Assembly: GCF_002119685.1 (NCBI RefSeq)
Contig: NZ_CP021108.1
Coordinates: 3,224,001 to 3,288,000, forward strand
DNA from: Bordetella genomosp. 8
GTDB taxonomy: Bacteria; Pseudomonadota; Gammaproteobacteria; Burkholderiales; Burkholderiaceae_B
Direction: 5' to 3'
DNA length: 64,000 nt
This document shows, piece after piece, positions 7,986 to 17,795 of the stretch. Made by a program: the position numbers and the translations under genes. The notes under the pieces are model-generated. The model made no database searches. It saw nothing but the letters and a program-made list of their open reading frames with translations, and was not told the origin of the DNA. Position 1 is the stretch's first letter. Each line of letters starts with the position of its first letter.

Positions 7986-8996
7986 ATGATCAGTATTCCA
8001 AAGCTGGGCGGCATGCTCAGGGTCGCCGCGGTGGTCCGCGCGGCGTGTGTGGCGGCGGCGATCACCAGCGGCATGGGTGCCGCGCATGCCGCCTATCCGG
8101 ATCACCCGGTCACCATCGTCGTGCCGTTCGCGGCCGGCGGCGCGTCGGACATCGTCGCCCGCGTGGTGGCGCAGCAGTTGAACGATGAATACCACCAGGC
8201 CTTCATCGTCGAAAACAAGCCGGGCGGCAGCACCCAGATCGCTACGCGCTTCGTGATCAATGCGCCCGCGGACGGCCACACCTTGCTGCTGGCCACCACG
8301 TCCGTCGTCAACAACGCCTATCTGTACAAGAACCTCAACTACGACGCGGCCCGCTCGCTGCGGCCCGTCATCGGGCTCGTGGACGTGCCGGCCTTCCTTG
8401 TCGTCGGCCCCACCATGCCGGCCAAGACCGTGACGGAGTTTCTTTCGATCGCGCATCAGCGTTCCGACAGCAACAAGCTGTCCTTCGGTTCGGCGGGCAC
8501 GGCCAGCACGCTGCACCTGGCCGGCGAGTGGCTGAACCAGGTGGAGCACCTGAAAGGCGTGCATATTCCGTACAAGGGCAGCGGACCCGAAGTGGTGGCG
8601 CTGGCTTCGGGCGAAGTCGACTACTCGTTCGAAAACCTGGCTCCAGCGCAACCGCAGATCACCAGTCAACGTATCCGCCTGCTCGCCATTGCCGGGCCGA
8701 AGCGCTTCCCCACCCTGCCCGACGTGCCGCCGCTGAAGGAGTTCGGCCTGCCGGATACGGATATGGCCAGCTGGTTCGTGCTGCTGGCGCCGGCAAAGAC
8801 GCCCGACGACGTCGTCGACAAGTTGAACGCTTCCGTCAATCGCATCCTGGCCAGGCCGGACATCCAGAAAAGGCTGCTGGACCTGGGCCTGGTTCCCACC
8901 GGCGGCACGCCGCAGCAATTGGCCGATCGCATGAAGGCCGATAGCCAGAAATGGATCGCCATCATCAAGGCCGGCAACGTCACCGTGGACCAGTAA
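7986..8996 (+). CDS. Bug/TctC-type solute-binding receptor
   Basis: A 336-residue periplasmic receptor of the tripartite tricarboxylate transporter family. A signal peptide runs to about residue 39 (cleavage after GAAHA). Mature hallmarks are PVTIVVPFAAGGASD, VENKPGGS, VHIPYKGSGPE and the PDVPPLKEFG region. AGGGGAAG precedes the ATG at 7986. The molybdenum hydroxylase genes follow 4 bp downstream, so the ligand is probably the substrate of that pathway. No TctA/TctB membrane genes are in the window. Confidence 0.92.
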   Translation: MISIPKLGGMLRVAAVVRAACVAAAITSGMGAAHAAYPDHPVTIVVPFAAGGASDIVARVVAQQLNDEYHQAFIVENKPGGSTQIATRFVINAPADGHTLLLATTSVVNNAYLYKNLNYDAARSLRPVIGLVDVPAFLVVGPTMPAKTVTEFLSIAHQRSDSNKLSFGSAGTASTLHLAGEWLNQVEHLKGVHIPYKGSGPEVVALASGEVDYSFENLAPAQPQITSQRIRLLAIAGPKRFPTLPDVPPLKEFGLPDTDMASWFVLLAPAKTPDDVVDKLNASVNRILARPDIQKRLLDLGLVPTGGTPQQLADRMKADSQKWIAIIKAGNVTVDQ

Positions 8997-9000
8997 GCCC

Positions 9001-11388
9001 ATGCACAGCGTAGAAGCACCGGCACAGCAGGCCGGCACCGCAACAGGCATCATCGGCGCACGCGTGCCGCGCAGGGAGGACGCGCGCCACCTGGCCGGCG
9101 CCGCCGCCTTCATCGCCGACATCGCGGTGCGCGACTGCCTGGAAATCGCCTTCGTGCGCAGCCCCGTGGCGCACGGCGTGCTGAAGGCCGTGCATCCGGG
9201 CGAGGACGTTCCCGCCGGGAACATCCGGCTGGCCCGGCACTTCGACGGACTCGCCCTGCCCATCAAGGCCGAGCTGCTGCGCGATGGATTCCATGGCGCG
9301 CCCTACCCGCTCCTGGCCACCGGCAAGGTGCGCTTCGTGGGCGAACCCGTGGCGCTGGTCATGGCGCCCACGCGCGCCCAGGCCGAACGCTGGGCCGAAT
9401 CCTTTACGCTGGATATCGAACCCTTGGCACCGGTGCTTCACGCCCGCGCGGAATGGCAACATCCGGGCATTCCGCTGCATGAAAACCTGCAGTCCAACCT
9501 GATCATGCGCGCGGCGCGCACGATAGGCGACTTCGACCGCATCGAAGCCGCGGCGCGCGACGGCGCGGGACTGCATCGCATCGAACGCCGCTTCGCCATG
9601 GAACGGGTGCTGGCCAGCCCGCTGGAAGGCCGTGGCTGCCTGGCCTATCGCGACAAGGCCAGCGGCGCCATGCACGTGCATCTGTCGACGCAGCGGCCGC
9701 ACCTGATACGCAGCTTCATCGCCGCGCAGATACCGGGCCTGCGGGAAAGCGACCTGCGCGTGATCGTCCCCGACGTGGGCGGCGGTTTCGGCGCCAAGAG
9801 CAATCTATACCCGGAAGAAGTGCTGTTGACCGCGCTGGCCATGGAGCTGGATCGGCCCGTGCGCTGGATAGAAGACCGCTACGAGCATTTCGTCGCCAGC
9901 AACCACAGCCGCCAGCACGACCAGGACATCGCCGCCTGGTTCGACGATGACGGCCGCATCCATGCCATCGACGCGACATTCATCGTTGACGCGGGCGCGT
10001 ATTGCGCCAAGACGTCCACCGGTGCGATCGAGGCCAATATGGCCGCCAATGTCATGCTGGGGCCCTACGACATCCGCAACTACCGCTACCAGGCCGTCAG
10101 CATCTACACGAACAAGAGCCCGGTCGGCCCCTATCGCGGCGTGGGCCGGCCGGGCGGCTGCTTCGCCATGGAGCGCATCGTCGACGAAGTCGCGCATTAC
10201 CTCGGCATGGATCCGGTGGAGGTCCGCCGGCGCAACCTGATCGCGGCGGAGAAGATGCCCTACGTCACCGCGACCGGGCTGGCCTACGATTCTGGCGACT
10301 ACGGCCAGGCGGTGGATGAAGCGGCGCGCCATGTGCGGACCCATTGGCACGAACGCCAGCCCGCGGGCGCGCGCCGCCGTGCCGGCATCGGCTACGCCAT
10401 GCTGGTCGAGCAGGCGGGACACGGCTCGGAGGAATGGTTTCGCCGTGGATCACCCACGGTCTACGGGCACGAGGCCGCGCGGGTCATCCTGAACGGCGAC
10501 GGCACGCTGGAGATCGACGTCGGCACGCTGGCGCATGGCCAGGGCCACGCCACCAGCTACGCGCAGATCGCCGCCCAGATCACCGCCATACCCATCGGCG
10601 ATATCCGCGTACGCCAGGGCGATACCGCCGCCACGCCTTACGGCATGGGTACGGTTGCGTCACGATCCATTGTCATGGGCGGTGGCGCGGTGGCGCAGGC
10701 CTGCGACGCCTTGATCGCAAAGGCGCGCCGCATCGCATCGGCCAACCTGGGCGATGCGCCGGAAGCCCTGGAACTGCGCGGCGCGGCGCTGCACGGCGCG
10801 CACGGGTGCCTGAGCCTGGCGGAAATATCGCGCATTTCCACCGTGCAGATCCACAAGCTGCCCAAGGACATCGAGCCGGGCATGTCGCTGCAGGCCTTCT
10901 ACCGGCCCAGCGTGGAAACCGGCACGTTCTCTTACGCGGTGCATGCGGCGCGCGTGGAAGTCGATATCGATACCGGCTTCGTGGAGATCACCGATTACCT
11001 GGTGGTGGAAGATTGCGGCACCGTGGTCAATCCCCTGATCGCGGATGGCCAGGTGATCGGCGGCGTCGCGCAGGGCATAGGCCAGGCGCTGTACGAGGCC
11101 ATGCGCTACAACGAGGACGGGCAGCCGCAGACGGTGACCTTCGGCGATTACGTGGTGCCCAGCGCCATGGAAGTGCCGGCCATGGAGATCATTCACCTTT
11201 GCACGCCTTCGCCGTTCTCCGCCTTTGGCGTCAAAGGCATGGGCGAAGGCGGCTCGGTGCCGCCGCCGGCCGCCATCGCCAATGCGGTACGCGCCGCGCT
11301 GCGCGAACGGGACGTGGCCGTGGACCGCACGCCGATCGAACCGGACTACCTGCTGGCGCAATGGCTGGCCGGGGAGCAGGCGCGATGA
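9001..11388 (+). CDS. molybdenum hydroxylase large subunit, CoxL-like
   Basis: A 795-residue molybdopterin-binding subunit of the xanthine dehydrogenase/aldehyde oxidase family. It has the N-terminal small domain (GARVPRREDARHLAGAAAFI), VPDVGGGFGAKSNLYPEE, GPYRGVGRPGGC and the active-site Glu segment GVKGMGEGGSVPPPA. The cysteine loop of true CO dehydrogenase (AYRCSFR) is replaced by PYRGVGRPGG, so this is an organic-substrate hydroxylase rather than CODH. It forms one operon with the FAD and 2Fe-2S subunits, with four-base stop/start overlaps. The likely role is hydroxylation of an aromatic or N-heteroaromatic ring; the exact substrate is unknown. Confidence 0.9.
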   Translation: MHSVEAPAQQAGTATGIIGARVPRREDARHLAGAAAFIADIAVRDCLEIAFVRSPVAHGVLKAVHPGEDVPAGNIRLARHFDGLALPIKAELLRDGFHGAPYPLLATGKVRFVGEPVALVMAPTRAQAERWAESFTLDIEPLAPVLHARAEWQHPGIPLHENLQSNLIMRAARTIGDFDRIEAAARDGAGLHRIERRFAMERVLASPLEGRGCLAYRDKASGAMHVHLSTQRPHLIRSFIAAQIPGLRESDLRVIVPDVGGGFGAKSNLYPEEVLLTALAMELDRPVRWIEDRYEHFVASNHSRQHDQDIAAWFDDDGRIHAIDATFIVDAGAYCAKTSTGAIEANMAANVMLGPYDIRNYRYQAVSIYTNKSPVGPYRGVGRPGGCFAMERIVDEVAHYLGMDPVEVRRRNLIAAEKMPYVTATGLAYDSGDYGQAVDEAARHVRTHWHERQPAGARRRAGIGYAMLVEQAGHGSEEWFRRGSPTVYGHEAARVILNGDGTLEIDVGTLAHGQGHATSYAQIAAQITAIPIGDIRVRQGDTAATPYGMGTVASRSIVMGGGAVAQACDALIAKARRIASANLGDAPEALELRGAALHGAHGCLSLAEISRISTVQIHKLPKDIEPGMSLQAFYRPSVETGTFSYAVHAARVEVDIDTGFVEITDYLVVEDCGTVVNPLIADGQVIGGVAQGIGQALYEAMRYNEDGQPQTVTFGDYVVPSAMEVPAMEIIHLCTPSPFSAFGVKGMGEGGSVPPPAAIANAVRAALRERDVAVDRTPIEPDYLLAQWLAGEQAR

Positions 11389-12234
11389 AACTCCCCTATT
11401 TCGACTACCGCGCGCCCGCGTCGCTGGACGAGGCGCTGGACACGCTCGCGGCGCTGGGCAGCGATGCCAAGATCCTGGCCGGCGGGCAAAGCCTGCTGCC
11501 GACCATGCGCTACGGCCTGGCGAGGCCGGCCGTGCTGCTGGACCTGAAGCGCGTACCCACGCTGCGCGGGCAGCAAGCACGCGACGATGGCATTCCAGAA
11601 GATGGCATTTCAATTGGCGCGATGACGACGCATGCGGACCTGGCGCGCGGCGCGCCGGATACGCCGCTGGCATCGCTGCTGGCCGCGCATGCCGCGCAGA
11701 TTGCCTTTCCCGCCGTGCGCACGCAAGGCACCGTGGGCGGCAGCCTGGTGCACGCCGATCCCGCTGGCGACTGGCCGCTGCTGTTTTCGGCGCTGGATGC
11801 CCGCGTGGAGGTGCGCAGCCGGCGCGGCCGGCGCGACATCGCCCTGCGCGACTTCATCCTGGGACCGTTGACCACCGATATCCAGATCGACGAACTGCTG
11901 ACGGGCATCGCGTTGGACGCGGATCATGCCGGCCTGAGCGCCTGGGGCCGATCCAAGCTGATGCACAGGGCGGGCGAATACGCCACGACGTCGGCGGTGG
12001 CCTTGCGGCGCGCCTCGGGACAGTGGTCCTGCTGGATCATGGCGCCCTCCACCGGGCCCCGTGCACTGGCCGGGTGCGCCGCGCTGCTCGACGCGGGCCG
12101 GCCGGATGCCGGCCAGCTGTCGCGGCAGGCCGCCGACGAAATCGCCGCCCTGCTGCCGGACGAAACACCCGTCGCACGTTACCGCCATGCCGTCAATCTG
12201 ATCCGCGCCATCGAACAGGCGCTGGAGTATCGCC

Positions 12235-12242
<8 letters not shown>
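11385..12242 (+). CDS. molybdenum hydroxylase FAD subunit, CoxM-like
   Basis: A 285-residue FAD-binding subunit. The flavin motif KILAGGQSLLPTMRYGLARP near residue 30 and the second site TQGTVGGSLVHADPAGDWP around residue 110 are typical of the CoxM/NdhA family. The ATG at 11385 overlaps the large-subunit stop codon as ATGA, and the 2Fe-2S subunit begins before this gene ends. It passes electrons between the iron-sulfur subunit and the electron acceptor. Confidence 0.92.
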
Positions 12243-12704
<462 letters not shown>

Positions 12705-12708
<4 letters not shown>

Positions 12709-13823
12709 ATCCTTCCGAGCAAGCAGGCATCGTCGGCGTGGCCTGCGTGCCGCACGCGCCGCAATTCCTGTCGCGTCCGGACACCGAAGACCTGGACCAG
12801 GTCGAACGCGTCCGCGCGGCGATGGCGCAGGCCGGCGAGCGCCTGCGCGCGCTGCGGCCGGACTGCATCATCATGCTGTCCAACGACCACGGCGATCACT
12901 TCGTGACGCATTCGGTGCCGGCCTTCTGCGTCCATGCCGCCGCCAGCGCGGACGGCATGCACAAGCATCGCGGCAACTGGACGCTGGACCCGTCCATGGG
13001 CTACGGACTGGTGCGCGCCATGGAAGAAGAAGGCTTCGACCTTGCCTTCACCCTGGCAGCCAAGCTGCCGACCGCCTTCACGATTCCCTATGACTTCATG
13101 GGCTTCGGCAGGGATGTCCCGCTGACGCCTATCTTCGTGAACGCCTACGTGCCGCCGCAGCCGTCGGCGCTGCGCTGCCATGCCTTCGGCCAGGCCTTGC
13201 AACGCGCCGTCACCCGCATGGGACGCCGCGCGCTGCTGATCGCCAGCGGCGGCCTGTCGCACTACCCGGGCACCGTGCACTATCCGCACCCCGACGTCGG
13301 CACCGACAGGCAGCTCCATGAGCAGATGTGCGCCGGCAACCTGACCGCCCTGCTCGCCCTGGACGATGCCGCGCTCGACCGCACGGGAAACCTGGAGTTG
13401 CGGGCGCCGCTGATCGCGGCGGGCGCGATGGGCAATCGCAAGCCTTTCATCTCCACCTTCGAACCGTCCTGGCATCACACCTACAGCGTGCTGGCCTGGG
13501 ACCTGACCGAGACCGCCGCAACCGACCCCCTCATCTACCCCGCGCTGCCGCCGCGGCGCGTGCCGCTGGTGCAGGCCTTGTACAGCCTGCGCAGCGACCC
13601 CGACAGCGCGCGCCGCTACCTGGACGACCCGCAAGCCTGGTGCGACGGCTACACCTTGGCGCCCGACGAGCGCCAGGCCTTGCTGGAAATGAATCCGGAA
13701 CGTCTGCGCGACGAGTTCTCCATCCATGCCTTGCTGACCTCCGGCGCGGCCACGCAGTTGCGCCTCCTGCGCGAACGCGACGCCGCGACGAAGCCGGCAT
13801 CCAACCCATCATCCAACCCTTAG
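12705..13823 (+). CDS. LigB-type extradiol dioxygenase with LigA-like tail
   Basis: A 372-residue class III extradiol ring-cleavage dioxygenase. The N-terminal 290 residues match the LigB fold: CVPHAPQF with His17, LSNDHGDHF with His62 as iron ligands, and IASGGLSHYPGT with the catalytic-type histidine. The C-terminal 80 residues (YLDDPQAWCDGYTLAPDERQ) resemble the LigA alpha-subunit domain, so the two parts appear fused. It starts within the stop codon of the 2Fe-2S subunit. It probably opens a dihydroxylated ring made by the upstream hydroxylase and the downstream monooxygenase. The ring could be catecholic, aminophenolic or a pyridinediol. Confidence 0.85.
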
Positions 13824-13832
13824 GAAACCGCC

Positions 13833-14324
13833 ATGTCCATCGAAACCTTCAACTCGCTCAAAGGCGCCACGCCGGAAGCCCGCCTGGCCGAGCTCGGCAT
13901 CGAACTGCCGGAGCGCCGGCAGCCCGTCGGCAATTATGCCGGCGCGGTCACCACGGGCAAGCTGGTCTTCGTGGCCGGCCATGGCACCTTCAAGGGCGCC
14001 GAACAGACGCATAAGGGCAAGCTGGGCGGCGAAGTCTCCATCGAAGAAGGCAAGGCCGGCGCACGCAACGCCGTCATCAGCGCCTTGACGTCGCTGAAGG
14101 CCGAAATCGGCGAATTGTCGCGCGTCAAGCGCGTGGTGCGCCTGTTCGGCATGGTGGCTTCGACGCCCGACTTCTTCCGCCAGCCCGAAGTGATCGACGG
14201 CGCTTCCGACGTGCTGACCGCCGTGTTCGGCGCCGCGGGCATCCATGCGCGCTGCGCGGTGGGTTTCGCGGCGCTGCCGTTCAACATGCCGATCGAACTG
14301 GAAATGGTCGTCGAGATCGAGTGA
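13833..14324 (+). CDS. RidA/YjgF-family protein
   Basis: A 163-residue RidA-superfamily protein. The core begins at PVGNYAGAVTTGKLVFVAGH, and the C-terminal ARCAVGFAALPFNMPIELEM keeps the Arg and Glu used for imine binding. It is longer at the N-terminus than housekeeping RidA (about 130 residues), like catabolic members. Since 2-aminomuconate deaminases of aminophenol pathways belong to this family, a role deaminating a nitrogen-bearing ring-cleavage product is a reasonable inference. It is 9 bp downstream of the dioxygenase. Confidence 0.85.
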   Translation: MSIETFNSLKGATPEARLAELGIELPERRQPVGNYAGAVTTGKLVFVAGHGTFKGAEQTHKGKLGGEVSIEEGKAGARNAVISALTSLKAEIGELSRVKRVVRLFGMVASTPDFFRQPEVIDGASDVLTAVFGAAGIHARCAVGFAALPFNMPIELEMVVEIE

Positions 14325-14331
14325 GGACAGC

Positions 14332-15489
14332 ATGACACGCACCGCAGAAATTGCCGGAGGCGGTATCGGCGGCCTGGCCGCCGGCGCGTTGCTGGCCCGC
14401 CAGGGCTGGCGCGTCCGCGTCCATGAGCAGGGCGACGAGATCCGCGAAATCGGCGCCGGGATCTACATCAAGAACAACAGCCTGGAGGTCCTGGAGCACC
14501 TGGGCGTCATGCGGCGCATCGAGGCGCGCGGCACCAAGCTGGAACGCGCGCAGATACGCTTCGCCGATGGCCGCGTCAAGCAGGAACGGCAGCTGACCGG
14601 CGCGTCGCGCGTCCACACCTTTCCCCGCCAGGCCCTGATCGAAGGCCTGCGGGACGTCGCCCGCGACAGCGGCGTGGAAATCCTGACCGGCTCGCGCGTC
14701 ACCGGCGCCGGGGCCGGAGAACTGCACACGAAGGACGGCAGCCATCGCGCCGACCTTATCCTGGCGGCCGACGGGGTACGTTCGGCGGTACGCGAGTCGC
14801 TCGGGATCGGCGGCGGCTTCACCGAACTGCCAACACTGATAGACCGCTTCCTGATCGAGTCACGCGAATTCACCAGGGAGCTGCAGACCGTGGAGCACTG
14901 GTCGGGCAACCGCCGCATAGGCGTCACCCCCGCCGGGCCGGACCATACCTATGTCTACATGGTCGCGCCCGCCGCCGACACGGCCGCGGCGCGCCTGCCG
15001 CTGGACGTCGCCGACTGGTCGCGCCGGTTTCCCCTGCTGCGGCCCCTGTTCGAGGTGCTCGCGCAAGCACCCGCGACGCAATATCCCTATGGCGTGGTCA
15101 GCTGCCCACGCTGGGCCGTGGGCAATGTCGCCATCCTGGGCGACGCCGCGCACGGCCTGCCGCCGACCCTGGGCCAGGGCGCGGGCCTGACCTTGATGAA
15201 CGCGCTGGCGCTGGCCACCCTGGTGCGCGACGCCTCCGACGTACCCGCCGCGTTGCAGGCATGGGAGAAGCGCGTGCGCTTCATCAGCGACCGCACCCAG
15301 GCCTGGGCTTGCCGTTACGACGCCTTCACACGCCAGTGGCCGACGGCGCTGGACTTCGCACGCCCCCTGGTGGTGTGGAGCTTCGGGCGTTTCCGTTCGC
15401 TGAACAACCGCATGCGCATCGCCGATCGCGGCCTGGCGCTGGCCGGCATACACGTGGACACGGGATACAGCCATGCTGATAGAAGGTAG
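14332..15489 (+). CDS. FAD-dependent aromatic monooxygenase
   Basis: A 385-residue single-component group A flavoprotein hydroxylase. The GxGxxG motif is at the N-terminus (AEIAGGGIGGLAAGALLARQ), the DG motif is LILAADGVRSAVRESL and the GD motif is VAILGDAAHGLPPTLGQGAG. Family members include 6-hydroxynicotinate and salicylate/3-hydroxybenzoate hydroxylases, so ring hydroxylation or decarboxylative hydroxylation before ring opening is expected. ATG 14332 follows GAGGACAG; it overlaps the next gene by 17 bp. Confidence 0.9.
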   Translation: MTRTAEIAGGGIGGLAAGALLARQGWRVRVHEQGDEIREIGAGIYIKNNSLEVLEHLGVMRRIEARGTKLERAQIRFADGRVKQERQLTGASRVHTFPRQALIEGLRDVARDSGVEILTGSRVTGAGAGELHTKDGSHRADLILAADGVRSAVRESLGIGGGFTELPTLIDRFLIESREFTRELQTVEHWSGNRRIGVTPAGPDHTYVYMVAPAADTAAARLPLDVADWSRRFPLLRPLFEVLAQAPATQYPYGVVSCPRWAVGNVAILGDAAHGLPPTLGQGAGLTLMNALALATLVRDASDVPAALQAWEKRVRFISDRTQAWACRYDAFTRQWPTALDFARPLVVWSFGRFRSLNNRMRIADRGLALAGIHVDTGYSHADRR

Positions 15490-16090
15490 CAAGACGCTGG
15501 CCACGGACCGCGCCACGGTGTGGCGCATGCTGGCCGATGCCGACTTCCTGCGCGCGACGATACCGGACTGCAAGGCGCTGCAGGCGGTGGAAGGCGACCG
15601 CTACGCGGCGACGCTGGTCAGCGCCGTGGGGCCGGTGCGCGCCACGTTCGACGTCACGTTCCAACGCGAGATCGAAACCGATATGGAATCGTACGTGCTG
15701 GTCGGCGCCGGCAATGGCGGCATGGCGGGTTCGGCCCAGGGGCGCATCCATATCGCCCTCAGCGACATCCCGGGCGGCACGCTGCTGGCGTATTCCGCCG
15801 AAACCACGATCAATGGCAAGCTCGCGCAGCTGGGCAGTCGCCTGATCGACGGCGCGGCGCGCAAGTTTTCGGAGCGCTTCTTCATTAACGTCCAGAAGCG
15901 GCTGGCCGGGCCCTCGGCGGAATTGCCCCCTGCCGATTCCGTTCGGGCGGGCTCCTTTCCGGCGGGCGTCTCCACGGCGGACCATCGGGGGGCCGGCGGC
16001 GCTCCGATTGCCGGAATCTCCTGGTGGCTGCCGCTGGCCTGCGGCCTGGGCTGCTTCGCCGGCACCTTCCTGGCGGGATATCTGCGATGA
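15473..16090 (+). CDS. CoxG-like SRPBCC protein with C-terminal membrane anchor
   Basis: A 205-residue protein of the CO-dehydrogenase subunit G family. Residues 1-145 form the SRPBCC fold (MLIEGSKTLATDRATVWRML, then IPDCKALQAVEGDRYAATL). A polar linker is followed by one C-terminal hydrophobic helix (WWLPLACGLGCFAGTFLAGY). CoxG proteins accompany molybdenum hydroxylases and in carboxydotrophs recruit the enzyme to the membrane; the same role is inferred here. The gene overlaps the monooxygenase by 17 bp and belongs to the operon. Confidence 0.85.
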   Translation: MLIEGSKTLATDRATVWRMLADADFLRATIPDCKALQAVEGDRYAATLVSAVGPVRATFDVTFQREIETDMESYVLVGAGNGGMAGSAQGRIHIALSDIPGGTLLAYSAETTINGKLAQLGSRLIDGAARKFSERFFINVQKRLAGPSAELPPADSVRAGSFPAGVSTADHRGAGGAPIAGISWWLPLACGLGCFAGTFLAGYLR

Positions 16091-16100
16091 GGCCCTCGCG

Positions 16101-17618
16101 ATGACCGAAGCCGCGCGCCCGCGCGCCAGCCTGTACGGGCGCCGCCATGGCGTCGTGACCGGACATCATCTTGCGACGCGCGCGGCCGGCACGCAGCTGG
16201 AACGCGGCGGCTCGCTGGTCGACGGGATGATCGCGGCTTCCGCGGTGCTGACGGTGGTGCTGCCGCACGCGACCTCGCTGGGCGGCTGCGGGATGCTGCT
16301 GCTGCACGATGCCGCCAGCGGAACAACACGCGCGCTGAACGGTTCGGGCATCGCGCCGGGCCGCGCCACGCCCGCCCTTTTCGGGCATGCCATCGATGCG
16401 CGCGGACCGCGCAGCTGGGTCGTTCCCGGCCTGGTGCGCCTGTGGGCCCAGGCGCATCGTGCGCATGGGCGCCGGCCATGGCGATCCCTGTTCGAGGACG
16501 CCATCGAACTCGCCGCCGACGGCGCGGCGTTCTCCAGCGAAATCGCGCGCAATCTGGAGCTGGTGGCGCCACAGGTGCGCGCGCAGCCCGGCTTCGACAG
16601 CGCGTTCCAGGCCGAGGGCGCCGACCGCCGGCCCGGCACGCCCTGGCCCCAGCGCGCGCTGGCGGCAACCCTGGAACACATCGCGCTTCAGGGGGAAGAA
16701 GGCTTCTATGCAGGCCCGGTGGCGCGCGCCCTATGCGCCTTCGCGGCGGAAACCGGAGGCCTGCTGCAACAGGAGGACCTGCGTCGCGTCGCCGCCGATT
16801 GGAGCGAACCCGTCAGGCAGCGATACGGCAGGCTCGAAGCACTGGTGATGCCACCGAACTCCGTCGGCGTCCTCATGCTGGCGCAGCTGGCAAGACTGGA
16901 AAGCAGCTTTCACCTGCCGCGGGCGCAACGGCTGTACGCGCAGGTCATGAACGCCCGCGCATGCCTGTCCCGGCTGCACGACCGCGTTGCCGACGACCAG
17001 GCGGATTGGCCATGGCGCGACGACGTGCTTGCCACGCCAGTCCCGGGCCCCATGCGCGGCGAACCCGGCGACACCGCGGGCATCGTGCTCGCCGATCGCC
17101 AGGGCAACGGCCTGGTGATGCTGCAAAGCGTCTTCCAGCCCTTCGGCAGCGGTTGCGTGGATCCCGCGACGGGCATCCTGATGAACAACCGGCTCAGCGA
17201 GTTCAGCATCGATCCCGCGCGCCACAACCTGCTGGCCCCGGGCAAGCGGCCCGTGCATACGCTGAACCCCTACATGGTGTTCCAGGATGGCCGGCCGGCG
17301 CTCTACGCCGTATCGCCCGGCGGCGTCAGCCAGACCACTACTGGCGTCCAATGCATCTCCAACGTGCTGCTGGACGGCATATCGCTGCCCCAGGCGCTGG
17401 ACCTGCCCCGCTGGAGCATAGGCCGGGATGGCCAGCTCATGTGCGAACCGGGCTTCCCGCGGGAAACGGTCTGCCTGTTGCGCGATGCCGGCGTCCAGGT
17501 GGTGGAAGATTCGCTGCACCCCTTCTACTTTGGCTCCATCAAGGCCGTGCGATATCACGATGGCGCGCTGGAGGCCGCGGCCGATTTGCGCCGGCAGGCC
17601 TATGCGGAGGCGTGGTAA
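16101..17618 (+). CDS. gamma-glutamyltransferase-family protein
   Basis: A 505-residue Ntn-hydrolase of the GGT family. Recognisable segments are GGSLVDGMIAASAVLTVVLP and TSLGGCGMLLLHDA near the N-terminus, and GDTAGIVLADRQGNGLVM, whose Thr aligns with the autocatalytic nucleophile (usual TTH replaced by TAG). Further on are MNNRLSEFSI and PYMVFQDGRPALYAVSPGG. No signal peptide is visible, unlike periplasmic GGT. It is the last gene of the catabolic block, 10 bp after the CoxG-like gene, so it may remove or transfer a glutamyl or acyl-amide group on a pathway intermediate. That role is inferred. Confidence 0.82.
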   Translation: MTEAARPRASLYGRRHGVVTGHHLATRAAGTQLERGGSLVDGMIAASAVLTVVLPHATSLGGCGMLLLHDAASGTTRALNGSGIAPGRATPALFGHAIDARGPRSWVVPGLVRLWAQAHRAHGRRPWRSLFEDAIELAADGAAFSSEIARNLELVAPQVRAQPGFDSAFQAEGADRRPGTPWPQRALAATLEHIALQGEEGFYAGPVARALCAFAAETGGLLQQEDLRRVAADWSEPVRQRYGRLEALVMPPNSVGVLMLAQLARLESSFHLPRAQRLYAQVMNARACLSRLHDRVADDQADWPWRDDVLATPVPGPMRGEPGDTAGIVLADRQGNGLVMLQSVFQPFGSGCVDPATGILMNNRLSEFSIDPARHNLLAPGKRPVHTLNPYMVFQDGRPALYAVSPGGVSQTTTGVQCISNVLLDGISLPQALDLPRWSIGRDGQLMCEPGFPRETVCLLRDAGVQVVEDSLHPFYFGSIKAVRYHDGALEAAADLRRQAYAEAW

Positions 17619-17795
17619 ACCCGCGAGCGTATCCGCAAAACCGCGTTGGACCTACGTTGCGCGGTAGTGACCGCCAGCGCGCAGCACGCCGCACGCGTCA
17701 CTTCGTCCGTGCCGGTCGCCGGTTTCGTGAAGCCCCTTAGTACAATCGACGCCACGGCATCACCCGCCCCATCGGGCCAACGATCGGAGGACACC

